Origin: Segatella baroniae DSM 16972 = JCM 13447
GTDB taxonomy: Bacteria > Bacteroidota > Bacteroidia > Bacteroidales > Bacteroidaceae
Direction of reading: 5' to 3'
Assembly: GCF_000426585.1 (NCBI RefSeq)
Contig: NZ_AUFQ01000004.1
Span: 62,001-126,000 of the forward strand
DNA length: 64,000 nt
Shown: piece by piece, positions 41,591 to 49,317 of the stretch
Position numbering within the stretch: the first letter of the stretch is position 1
How the letters are laid out: every line of letters starts with the position of its first letter
Notes under the pieces: generated by a model
What the model saw: only the letters and a program-made list of their open reading frames with translations
What the model was told of the DNA's origin: nothing
Database searches by the model: none
Translations under genes and position numbers: made by a program

Positions 41591-42862
41591 TTATTTTCTT
41601 TTCTTGAACTTCAGATACCGTGTCCAGGCCCACAGGCGGTCGGCTATGGCCAGCAGGAACAGCGGCAGCAGGAATATCAGGACGACTTCCAGAATCTTCT
41701 TCGGCACGGAGTTGGCGGGCAGGCGGCCGATTTCCAGCCGGCTCAGAGGCCCGCTGCCGGCCCTCAGCTGCGGCAGTTGGTTGTGGCTCCACTTGCCGAT
41801 GACCGTGCCGTCCTTCAACAACAGCAGGCCGGGATTGCTCCTGACGATGGTCTTCAGCGTCGTCTCGTCGGTCGTGGCGAAAGGATATTGCGCCCCTGTG
41901 TTGTCGACCCACTGCCAAATCCTGTCTTCCGTGCTTGCCGTCAGGCAGTAGAAGGGAACCTTCTGCGCCACGGCATATTCGAAGAGCTGGTTGATGTCGC
42001 CGAAATTGCTGTCGTCGGCAGATTCGAGGTGGGGCGATATGAGCAGGAACGTGTAGCCCTTGTGGCTCAACACCGAGTCGGTGATGTCCTCGCCGTCGCG
42101 CTCGATGGAGAAATCATGGATGGGAGGAACGTAGCCCGGCTCCGTCTGGACGGTCTTGCTGTCTACAAATTCCCAGGTGGAATCGGGATAATCGTTCAGT
42201 GTAAACTCCTTTTTGACGCCGTTCTTCTGCAAGACGAACGTGGTCTCGAACTTGGGTTGCGGCGCGCCCGCCGGTATTTTCATTCCTTCCGGGATGTTGG
42301 CGCCGATGTGATAGGGCCTGAAATCGAACCGCGGAAGGAAGTAGAGGCTGTAGACACTGCACCCCAGGATGAACAGGATGGTGTAGTTCGTCACGATCCA
42401 CTGGTTGCTGCGGCTGATGAACCGCACCATGCGCAGCGGCCACGCGGCCGTGACGACGGCACAAGTCAGCAGGAGGATGTTCTTCAAGAGCGTCTGTCCG
42501 TTGGTCAGGATGACGGCGTCGCCGAAGCAACCGCAGTCCTTCACCGGGTTGGCGACGACCAGCCACACCGTTATGAGCGTCATGACGACCATGACGGCCG
42601 CAATCAATTTGCTCGTGGTTCGGCGGCGAATGGCGAACAACAGGAAGATACCCAGGCAGAACTCCAGGGCGGAGAGCGAGATGGAGGTGGCCAGCGTTAT
42701 CCAGTCGGGCACCAGATCGACCGCTCCCAGCGCCTTCAGGTAGTCCTGAATCTTGTACTGGGTGCCCAGCGGGTCTATCGCCTTGACGAATCCTGAGAAA
42801 ACGAACGCGAGCGCGACGACGAACCGGCAGATGTTGGTAAGAATGTTTTTAAGCTTGCTCAT
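41591..42862 (-). CDS. BT_3928-like DoxX/MauE membrane protein with periplasmic thioredoxin-like domain
   Basis: 423 residues. The N-terminal third is a four-helix DoxX/MauE-type membrane domain ([20 protein letters not shown]) with the paired-Cys motif [11 protein letters not shown] near residue 108. After another membrane segment comes a periplasmic thioredoxin-like region at about 250-370 ([43 protein letters not shown]) without a CxxC. A final membrane anchor ends KKRK. The layout fits a redox-linked or quinone-linked membrane protein of unknown partner. It overlaps the DUF1599 gene by 14 bp. Confidence 0.8.
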   Translation of the reverse strand: MSKLKNILTNICRFVVALAFVFSGFVKAIDPLGTQYKIQDYLKALGAVDLVPDWITLATSISLSALEFCLGIFLLFAIRRRTTSKLIAAVMVVMTLITVWLVVANPVKDCGCFGDAVILTNGQTLLKNILLLTCAVVTAAWPLRMVRFISRSNQWIVTNYTILFILGCSVYSLYFLPRFDFRPYHIGANIPEGMKIPAGAPQPKFETTFVLQKNGVKKEFTLNDYPDSTWEFVDSKTVQTEPGYVPPIHDFSIERDGEDITDSVLSHKGYTFLLISPHLESADDSNFGDINQLFEYAVAQKVPFYCLTASTEDRIWQWVDNTGAQYPFATTDETTLKTIVRSNPGLLLLKDGTVIGKWSHNQLPQLRAGSGPLSRLEIGRLPANSVPKKILEVVLIFLLPLFLLAIADRLWAWTRYLKFKKRK

Positions 42863-43400
42863 TCAGTTTGATGGCACCGAAAACGGCATAGTTGATGATG
42901 TCCATGTAGTTGGCGTCGACGCCTTCGCTGACGTAGGTGTCGCCATGGAGGTCCTCTATCTCCTTCACACGCTGCAACTTGGTCAGTATCAGGTCGGTAT
43001 AGCTGCTCACGCGCATGCTTCTCCAGGCCTCGTCGTAGTCGTGGTTCTTCCTCAACATCAGTTCCAGGGCTGTCCGCACGTAGTGGTCATACAGGCGCAA
43101 GGCCTCGTCGGCCGTGATGTCGACCGTGTCGACAAAACCTTTCTCCAACTGGATGAGGCCGACAATGCCGTAATTGATGAGTGCGATGAACTCGGGGCGG
43201 ATTCCTTCGCCCACCAGGGAAAGTTTCTTGATTTCGAGTGAGCGGATGCGCTTGGCCTTGATGTACAACTGATCGGTCAGGGAAGCCGGACGAAGAATGC
43301 GCCACGAGGCGCCATAGTCATGCAGTTTCTTGCTGAAAAGCTCACGACATTCGGTCATGACAGCCTTGAACTGTTCTTCCGTATTGGGATTGCTCATCAT
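42849..43400 (-). CDS. DUF1599 protein
   Basis: About 183 residues from the ATG at 43400 (or 43397). It contains two similar blocks, KLHDYGASWRILRPASLTDQLYIKAKRIRSL and KNHDYDEAWRSMRVSSYTDLILTKLQRVKEI in part, an internal duplication of an alpha-helical unit with a conserved DY-x2-W-R. This is the DUF1599 pattern. I note a resemblance to MazG/dUTPase-like helical NTPases, but that is inference. It sits between a lipoprotein gene and the BT_3928-like gene. Confidence 0.75.
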   Translation of the reverse strand: MMSNPNTEEQFKAVMTECRELFSKKLHDYGASWRILRPASLTDQLYIKAKRIRSLEIKKLSLVGEGIRPEFIALINYGIVGLIQLEKGFVDTVDITADEALRLYDHYVRTALELMLRKNHDYDEAWRSMRVSSYTDLILTKLQRVKEIEDLHGDTYVSEGVDANYMDIINYAVFGAIKLNEQA

Positions 43401-43451
43401 ATCAGAATCTAATTGACCGCAAAAGTACGGATATTCCATGGAATAACCAAA

Positions 43452-43865
43452 TTATTGCTTTCCTTTCATCTTGCTGCGGATGACCCTCACCGTGCCGCAC
43501 AAAGCCTCGTATCGGGCCTGCAGCGAATCGCGTTTCACGCCCAGCAGGTTGCGCTTGTAGCGGTCCGGCTCCCGCGGTATGCGCGCGATGGTGGCTTGGA
43601 GCAGCGAGTCGGTCTTGCCCACGTCCTGCTGTGTCAGCCTGAGCGAAGCCTCCTGCCACAGCCGCAGCGCCTTTTTGCGGGCGTCGACAGCCTGCGGATG
43701 GTGGGCGCGAAGGCTCCGTATCGAGTCGAGCGCGGCCTGGTAGCGGCCCTCGGCATAGAGCTGTTCTATCCGTTGGAGCGCGGCTTGCGCCTGGTCGTCG
43801 GCCGTAGGCCGGCAGCCCGTGAGCAACAGGCCGACCAGCATGCAGAGAATGGTTCCTGACTTCAT
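43452..43865 (-). CDS. Small TPR-like lipoprotein
   Basis: 137 residues with signal MKSGTILCMLVGLLLTGC (lipobox LTGC). The mature part is helical and charged: QAALQRIEQLYAEGRYQAAL looks like one TPR-type hairpin. No family recognised. The -7 box TAATTTTG (complement of 43871-43878) ends five bases from the ATG, so its mRNA should be leaderless. It heads the minus-strand group down to folE. Confidence 0.65.
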   Translation of the reverse strand: MKSGTILCMLVGLLLTGCRPTADDQAQAALQRIEQLYAEGRYQAALDSIRSLRAHHPQAVDARKKALRLWQEASLRLTQQDVGKTDSLLQATIARIPREPDRYKRNLLGVKRDSLQARYEALCGTVRVIRSKMKGKQ

Positions 43866-43870
43866 TCCTG

Positions 43871-43878
43871 CAAAATTA
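43871..43878 (-). promoter_or_regulatory. -7 box giving a leaderless transcript
   Basis: Minus-strand TAATTTTG with only 5 nt between the box and the ATG at 43865. Confidence 0.55.
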
Positions 43879-43962
43879 TAAAAATAATGAGACACGCTTC
43901 GAAGGGCCTCGCCAATAAATGATAATCTGTGTTAATCAGTGTAATATACAGGGCTTTTTTCG

Positions 43963-43970
43963 TACCTTTG
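43963..43970 (+). promoter_or_regulatory. -7 box of the cca gene
   Basis: TACCTTTG, 20 bp before the ATG at 43991; no clear TTG at the usual distance. Confidence 0.55.
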
Positions 43971-43990
43971 CGCCATCAATTTTCAATAGA

Positions 43991-45457
43991 ATGAGAACTC
44001 TTTCCAATGCCGACCTGGCCCATTTGCTCAATCAAGATATATTCCATAAAATTTCAGAAGCGGCCGACGCGCTGCATGTCAACTGCTATGTGGTCGGCGG
44101 TTATGTGCGCGACTTGTTCCTCGAACGCCCTTCCAACGACATCGACGTGGTGGTGGTGGGCAGCGGCATACGCGTGGCCGACGAGCTGAAGAAGCTCCTG
44201 GGGCGGCGCGCCCACATCTCCGTGTTCCGCAATTTCGGCACGGCGCAGGTGAAATACAAGGGTTTGGAAGTGGAATTTGTGGGCGCGCGCAAGGAGAGCT
44301 ACAGCCATGACTCGCGCAAGCCGATTGTCGAAGACGGCACGCTGGAGGACGACCAGAACCGCCGCGACTTCACGATCAACGCTATGGCCGTATGTCTCAA
44401 CGCCGACCGCTTCGGCCAATTGGTCGACCCTTTCGATGGTATCGGCGACCTGGAAGACGGCATTGTCCGCACACCGCTCGACCCCGACATCACCTTCAGC
44501 GACGACCCGCTGCGCATGTTGCGCTGTGTCCGCTTCGCCACGCAGCTCGGCTTCTACATCGACGATGACACTTTAGAGGCGCTCAAGCGCAATGCCGACC
44601 GCCTGAAGATCGTCAGCGGCGAACGCGTTCAGGAGGAATTGAACAAGATCATCCTGTCTTCCCACCCCAGCAAGGGCTTCTATTACCTGCGGGAGAGCGG
44701 ACTGCTCGACCTCGTGTTGCCCGAACTGGTGGCCCTGGATGTGGTGGAGACACGCAACGGACGTGCCCACAAGAACAACTACTACCACACGCTGGAGGTG
44801 CTGGAGAACCTTTGCCGGGCCCAAAGCATGGAGGAAGCCAAGGGAAAGGACCTCGGCGAACACAAGTTGTGGCTGCGCTGGGCCGCCTTGCTGCACGATG
44901 TGGGCAAGCCCAAGAGCAAGCGTTGGGAGACGGTGCAAGGCTGGACGTTCCACAACCACAACTTCATCGGGGCCAAGATGGTGCCCGTCATCTTCCGAAG
45001 GCTCAAGTTGCCGCTGGACGCGAAGATGAAATACGTGCAGAAACTCGTGGAAATGCACATGCGTCCCATCGCCATCGCCGACGAGGAGGTGACCGACAGT
45101 GCCGTGCGCAGGCTGGTGAACGACGCCGGCGACGACATCGGCGACCTCATGATGCTGTGCGAGGCCGACGTGACGAGCAAGAACAGCCAGCGCAAGCAGC
45201 AGTTTCTCAACAACTTCAAACTCGTGCGCGAGAAGATAGCCGACCTGGCCGAACGCGACTACAAGCGGCTGCTGCAGCCCGTAATCAACGGCAACGAAAT
45301 CATGGAAATGTTCCATTTGGGGCCTTCGCGCGAGGTGGGCACGCTGAAGCAGACGCTCAAAGACGCCGTGCTCGACAACAAGGTGCCCAACGAACGAGAA
45401 CCGCTCATGCAGCTGTTGATGCGGAAAGCCGAGCAAATGGGGCTGACTGTCGGATGA
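43991..45457 (+). CDS. cca: CCA tRNA nucleotidyltransferase / poly(A) polymerase family with HD domain
   Basis: 488 residues. The nucleotidyltransferase head has CYVVGGYVRDLFLERPSNDIDVVV with the catalytic Asp pair, followed by RRDFTINAMAV and DPLRMLRCVRFATQLGF. An HD hydrolase-like domain lies at about 265-380 (NYYHTLEVLENL; RWAALLHDVGKPKSKRW with HD). This architecture is the usual Bacteroidetes enzyme adding or repairing the tRNA 3' CCA end, consistent with the local tRNA gene lacking CCA. The ATG at 43991 is chosen because it follows the promoter and precedes the conserved region. Confidence 0.93.
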   Translation: MRTLSNADLAHLLNQDIFHKISEAADALHVNCYVVGGYVRDLFLERPSNDIDVVVVGSGIRVADELKKLLGRRAHISVFRNFGTAQVKYKGLEVEFVGARKESYSHDSRKPIVEDGTLEDDQNRRDFTINAMAVCLNADRFGQLVDPFDGIGDLEDGIVRTPLDPDITFSDDPLRMLRCVRFATQLGFYIDDDTLEALKRNADRLKIVSGERVQEELNKIILSSHPSKGFYYLRESGLLDLVLPELVALDVVETRNGRAHKNNYYHTLEVLENLCRAQSMEEAKGKDLGEHKLWLRWAALLHDVGKPKSKRWETVQGWTFHNHNFIGAKMVPVIFRRLKLPLDAKMKYVQKLVEMHMRPIAIADEEVTDSAVRRLVNDAGDDIGDLMMLCEADVTSKNSQRKQQFLNNFKLVREKIADLAERDYKRLLQPVINGNEIMEMFHLGPSREVGTLKQTLKDAVLDNKVPNEREPLMQLLMRKAEQMGLTVG

Positions 45458-45499
45458 CGGACGACGGCCGTTGGGTGAGGACGGATGGTCTTCCGGCGC

Positions 45500-45670
45500 G
45501 TAAAAGGGCAGCGGTTGTTTTGTAAAAGGGCAGCGATTGCTTTGCAAAAGGGCAGCTTTGACTTGCCAAAAGGACTGCGGTTGTTTTGTAAAAGGACTGC
45601 TTTCACAAAACGGAAACGACCTTTGACTTACCATAAAATGGAACGACCTCTGACTTACCATAAAATCGAA
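45500..45670. repeat. Seven 22-nt-period units (cluster D)
   Basis: Units begin at 45500, 45522, 45544, 45566, 45588 and 45610. The first three share (G)(T/C)AAAAGGGCAGC and the next two AAAAGGACTGC at the same phase. They then grade into GACCTTTGACTTAC and GACCTCTGACTTAC, each followed by CATAAAAT. Confidence 0.85.
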
Positions 45671-45673
45671 ACG

Positions 45674-45966
45674 ATGAAACAAAGACTTCTCAATCTATTA
45701 TTCGCCACCTGGTGGACACGCTGTCGGTGGACGATGAGGCGGTGGCTTCCAACTATGAGAAAGACCACGGACAGCTGTGCCGCATGACGGAGGAGTATAT
45801 CAAGACGCGGAAACCGAACCTGCTGGCCGTCATCTACGACCAGATCGACCACACGGGGCATGCCGCAGGCCACGACACGCCGGCCTACTACGAGACGCTC
45901 ATCCGTGTGGACGGCTACATAGGACGCATCGTCCAGGCGCTGAAAGACGAGGGAATCTATGACATC
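45674..45966 (+). pseudogene. Remnant of a type I phosphodiesterase / alkaline phosphatase superfamily gene
   Basis: An ATG at 45674 starts a signal-peptide-like MKQRLLNLLFAT, but the frame then fails. In the next frame the text DTLSVDDEAVASNYEKDHGQ, KPNLLAVIYDQIDHTGHAAG and YYETLIRVDGYIGRIVQALK is characteristic of nucleotide pyrophosphatase/phosphodiesterases (metal-binding DQIDHTGHAAGH). The N-terminal catalytic Thr region is missing and the end is cut at about 45966, directly against the end of rlpA. The gene has therefore suffered an internal deletion and a 3' truncation. Confidence 0.8.
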
Positions 45967-45975
45967 ACCCAGCAC

Positions 45976-46656
45976 CTACTTCTCTTCCAGGTCTTTCCAC
46001 CAGGACTTCATCTTCTCCAGAATGCGCTTGGTCAGCTTGTCTTCCTTCTGTGACAGGCCTTTCTGGCCACCGGGCGTGGCATTCTTGGCCGCCGCACCTT
46101 TGCTGCGGACAGCCGGTTCTACGGTTTTAGGCTGCTGGGGCGGCTTTTGGGGCTGTTTGTTATTGCTTCCGGGCATTGCGGCCGGCTCTTTCGGAAGGCC
46201 GCGCCACTTGTCCTCCAGGCCGTAATTCTGGCCTGTCACCTCAAATTCAAGCTCGGGCAATTCCTCCTTTTCCAACTTGAAAGGCACGCCACGGTCGGCC
46301 TTCACTTTCTCAACCGTCACCATGGCGACGCCACGATCCAGAATGCCGAGAGCCTTGGCGGCCCCCCATGACAAGTCGATGATGCGACCACGGCTGAACG
46401 GCCCTCGGTCGGTGACTTTCACGATGACCTCTTTACCGTTGGCAGGATTGGTCACCTTCAACATTGTACCAAAGGGATGGGTGCGGTGGGCGCACGTCAT
46501 GCTGTCGTGGTGCATCCTTTCACCGCTGGCAGTGCGGGCTCCGGTGGCTCTCTTGGAATAAAAAGTGGCCTTACCTTTCTGCGTTTGGGCGCACAGAAAG
46601 GTAAAGGCCATCAAGAAAAGAACTTGTAAAAAAATCCTCTGTTTTCTACAATTCAC
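45976..46656 (-). CDS. rlpA: RlpA-like septal protein (double-psi beta-barrel)
   Basis: 226 residues. The double-psi barrel at about 27-115 shows GKATFYSKRATGARTASGER, CAHRTHPFGTMLKVTNPANG and VKVTDRGPFSRGRIIDLSWG, the RlpA core. The usual C-terminal SPOR domain is replaced by a Pro/Gln/Lys-rich tail. The best start is a GTG at 46656, which gives a full signal peptide (FLQVLFLMAFTFLCAQ); the first downstream ATG would shorten it. It follows gdhA by 17 bp on the same strand, so it may be transcribed with it. Confidence 0.85.
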   Translation of the reverse strand: MNCRKQRIFLQVLFLMAFTFLCAQTQKGKATFYSKRATGARTASGERMHHDSMTCAHRTHPFGTMLKVTNPANGKEVIVKVTDRGPFSRGRIIDLSWGAAKALGILDRGVAMVTVEKVKADRGVPFKLEKEELPELEFEVTGQNYGLEDKWRGLPKEPAAMPGSNNKQPQKPPQQPKTVEPAVRSKGAAAKNATPGGQKGLSQKEDKLTKRILEKMKSWWKDLEEK

Positions 46657-46673
46657 AATATTTTGGGGTTGGT

Positions 46674-48011
46674 TTATACGACTCCCTGGGCCATCATGGC
46701 GTTGGCAACCTTCATGAATCCCGCCACGTTGGCGCCCTTCACGTAGTCGATGTAGCCGTCAGCCTCCCTGCCATACTTCACGCACTGTTCGTGAATGGAG
46801 TGCATGATCTTGTGCAGGTTCTCGTCGACCTCGGCGGCGCTCCAGTGCAAACGGATGGAGTTTTGCGTCATTTCGAGGCCTGATGTGGCCACGCCTCCAG
46901 CATTGACAGCCTTGCCCGGTGCGAATAGTTGCTTGGCGGCGATGAACTTGGTGACGGCTTCTGCGGTGCAACCCATGTTGCTCACCTCGGCCACACACAG
47001 CGGTTTGTTGGCCAATATCATGTCGGCGTCTTCGCCATTCAGCTCGTTCTGCGTCGCGCAAGTCAAGTAAATGTCGGCTTTCACCTCCCAAGGTTTCTTG
47101 CCGGCGACGAACTTGCTGCCCGCAAACTTCTCGGCATAAGGCGCGCAGATGTCGTTGCCGCTTGAGCGAAGCTCCAGCATGTAGTCGTTCTTCTCGCCTG
47201 CTATGCCGGCCGGATCATAGATATAGCCGTCGGGGCCGCTGATGGTGACGACCTTGGCGCCCAGTTCCGTAGCCTTCTGGACAGCGCCCCAAGCCACGTT
47301 GCCGAAGCCGCTGACGGCCACGGTCTTGCCTTTCAGGTCGAGATTGTGGGTCTGCATCATCTGATTGACGAAGTAGAGAGCGCCATAACCGGTGGCTTCC
47401 GGACGGATGTTGGAGCCGCCCCACTCCATGCCTTTGCCCGTCAACACGCCTTCCCAGTGGCGTGTCAGCTTCTTGTACATGCCGAAGAGGTAGCCGATTT
47501 CACGAGTGCCGACGCCGATGTCGCCCGCCGGAACGTCGATGTCCGGACCGATATGGCGATAGAGTTCGCTCATGAACGACTGGCAGAAGCGCATGATCTC
47601 GGCGCTGCTGCGGCCACGTGGCGCGAAATCGCTGCCTCCCTTGCCGCCACCCATGGGCAAAGTGGTCAACGCATTCTTGAAAGTCTGCTCGAAACCGAGG
47701 AACTTCATAATGCTCAGGTTGACCGACGGGTGGAAACGCAGACCGCCCTTGTACGGGCCGATGGCGCTGTTGAACTGCACGCGATAGCCTATATTGACAT
47801 GAACTTCGCCCTTGTCGTCGGTCCAAGGCACACGGAACATGATGACACGCTCCGGTTCGACGATACGTTCGATGATCTTTGCTTTTTCAAATTCAGGATG
47901 TTGGTTGTACACATCCTTGATGGAATGAAGCACTTCTTCTACTGCCTGAAGGAATTCAGACTCTCTTGGATGCTTCTTAGCCAGGTCTTGCATGATTTTT
48001 TCTACTTCCAT
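46674..48011 (-). CDS. gdhA: Glutamate dehydrogenase (hexameric, probably NADP-specific)
   Basis: 445 residues, normal for the hexameric class. It links 2-oxoglutarate, ammonia and glutamate. Features: YKGGLRFHPSVNLSIMKFLGFEQ near residue 92 in part, PMGGGKGGSDFAPRG with the catalytic Lys near 125, DVPAGDIGVGTREIG near 165, and the nucleotide fold VAVSGFGNVAWGAV near 235. It is preceded by a strong promoter and a palindrome at 48123-48137. Confidence 0.97.
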   Translation of the reverse strand: MEVEKIMQDLAKKHPRESEFLQAVEEVLHSIKDVYNQHPEFEKAKIIERIVEPERVIMFRVPWTDDKGEVHVNIGYRVQFNSAIGPYKGGLRFHPSVNLSIMKFLGFEQTFKNALTTLPMGGGKGGSDFAPRGRSSAEIMRFCQSFMSELYRHIGPDIDVPAGDIGVGTREIGYLFGMYKKLTRHWEGVLTGKGMEWGGSNIRPEATGYGALYFVNQMMQTHNLDLKGKTVAVSGFGNVAWGAVQKATELGAKVVTISGPDGYIYDPAGIAGEKNDYMLELRSSGNDICAPYAEKFAGSKFVAGKKPWEVKADIYLTCATQNELNGEDADMILANKPLCVAEVSNMGCTAEAVTKFIAAKQLFAPGKAVNAGGVATSGLEMTQNSIRLHWSAAEVDENLHKIMHSIHEQCVKYGREADGYIDYVKGANVAGFMKVANAMMAQGVV

Positions 48012-48082
48012 AGTGTCTTAAATTATACGAGGTATTAAAATAATAGATTGCGTTAGCGTGTCATTGTGTAACGATGGCACGA

Positions 48083-48114
48083 CAAATGTAGGGATTAATC
48101 TTGAAAGCGACAAA
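48083..48114 (-). promoter_or_regulatory. gdhA promoter
   Basis: Minus-strand TACATTTG (complement of 48083-48090) and TTTG (48111-48114), gap 20 bp; leader about 68 nt. The palindrome GGCCTATTTTAGGCC at 48123-48137 lies just upstream of the -33 box. Confidence 0.8.
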
Positions 48115-48205
48115 TAAAAAGGGGCCTATTTTAGGCCAACAGGCTTACATTTTGTTAAATATATGCTTTTTTTATGCCTGTTAAGGCACACAAGGGGACA
48201 AGAAA

Positions 48206-48230
48206 AGGCGTTACGGTTGGGTAACGCCTT
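48206..48230 (-). terminator. lpxH terminator
   Basis: AAGGCGTTAC and GTAACGCCTT pair on the minus strand, followed by TTCTTGT after TT; the stem overlaps the last codons of lpxH. Confidence 0.75.
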
Positions 48231-48978
48231 CTTCGTATTGCTCCATGAACATGTGTTCGCCGTCGAACACGGCATAGGTGAACTGCCATATCCAGTCGCC
48301 CAGAATCATGACTCGGGCCTTGCGGTCGAGCGTGATGTCGAGCTCAATATGCCGATGCCCATAGATGAAATAGTCGATGTTCTGATGGGTTTTCATATAT
48401 TCCTTGGTGAAAAGCACCAAGAACTCGCGGTCTTCTCCCATGTAGGGCGGCTCCTTGCCGTCGGCCCGTTTCAACCTACTATGCTTGGCCCAGTTGAGCC
48501 CCAAGGCCATTCCCCAGCGGGGATGGATGGCATTGAGCAGGCGTTGGCATGCACGATTGTGGAACAGTTTGCGCAAAACCTTGAAACGGTTGTCGGGGTC
48601 TCCCAGCCCGTCGCCGTGCGCCAGGAAGAAGACCTTGCCGTAAATCTCGGTCGTCTCGGGCTTCCGATGGACGATGACGCCGCATTCCTGCTCCAGATAG
48701 CCGTATGTCCACAGGTCGTGGTTGCCCGTGAAGAAGTGTACCTCCACCCCACGGTCGGTCAGCTCGGACAGTTTGCCCAAGAAACGCGTGTAGCCCTTGG
48801 GCACGACATACTTATATTCGTTCCAGAAATCAAACATGTCGCCCAGCAGATAGACTGCGGCGGCCTTCTCCTTGATACTGTCGAGAAAGCGAACCAGCCT
48901 GCGTTCCTGCGTGCGTCGGTGCTCAAGTGCCAGCGAACCCAGGTGGGCGTCGCTCAAAAAATACACGTTCTTCATCAT
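48211..48978 (-). CDS. lpxH: UDP-2,3-diacylglucosamine diphosphatase
   Basis: 255 residues; metallophosphoesterase making lipid X in lipid A synthesis. Motifs: VYFLSDAHLGS (metal Asp-His), VYLLGDMFDFW, FFTGNHDLWTYG, LAHGDGLG and the closing FIYGHRHIELD. The start is ATG at 48978 or 48975. It is last in the operon ettA / DUF59 / lpxH. Confidence 0.92.
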   Translation of the reverse strand: MMKNVYFLSDAHLGSLALEHRRTQERRLVRFLDSIKEKAAAVYLLGDMFDFWNEYKYVVPKGYTRFLGKLSELTDRGVEVHFFTGNHDLWTYGYLEQECGVIVHRKPETTEIYGKVFFLAHGDGLGDPDNRFKVLRKLFHNRACQRLLNAIHPRWGMALGLNWAKHSRLKRADGKEPPYMGEDREFLVLFTKEYMKTHQNIDYFIYGHRHIELDITLDRKARVMILGDWIWQFTYAVFDGEHMFMEQYEEGVTQP

Positions 48979-48983
48979 TCCTC

Positions 48984-49304
48984 CTATTCAAATCCCAACT
49001 CCACCCTGGCTTCTTCACTCATCATGCTTTGATCCCAAGCCGGCTCGAAGACGAGGTTGACGTTGGCGGAAGTGACACCTTCGACGCTCTCCACCTTGGT
49101 TCGGACGTCTTCCAGGATGAAATCGGCCGCCGGACAGCTGGGCGCCGTGAACGTCATATCCAGGTCGACGCCTCCCTCTTCGTTCACTTCCACCTTGTAA
49201 ATCATGCCCAGATTCCAGATGTCCACGGGAATCTCGGGGTCGTAAACGGTCTTCAACACGTCTACGATGCGCTCTTCTATTCTTGTTTTTTCTTCTTGTG
49301 TCAT
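48984..49304 (-). CDS. DUF59/MIP18-family iron-sulfur assembly protein
   Basis: 106 residues. IVDVLKTVYDPEIPVDIWNL is the family hallmark, followed by VDLDMTFTAPSCPAADFI with the conserved Cys and VNLVFEPAWDQSMMSEEAR. Members (SufT/PaaD-like) help mature iron-sulfur proteins. It lies 13 bp after ettA and 5 bp before lpxH. Confidence 0.9.
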   Translation of the reverse strand: MTQEEKTRIEERIVDVLKTVYDPEIPVDIWNLGMIYKVEVNEEGGVDLDMTFTAPSCPAADFILEDVRTKVESVEGVTSANVNLVFEPAWDQSMMSEEARVELGFE

Positions 49305-49317
49305 CTTGACATGTCGT

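Larger units (their letters stand above)
45458..45975. other. Gap with repeat array D and a phosphodiesterase pseudogene
   Basis: 518 bp without an intact gene: 45500-45650 is the longest 22-nt array of the window and 45674-45966 is a broken phosphodiesterase gene. Confidence 0.7.

Noticed and set aside
45500-45670. CRISPR array
   Set aside because: The 22-nt units are contiguous and degenerate, with no unique spacers of constant length, and no cas gene is present in the window.
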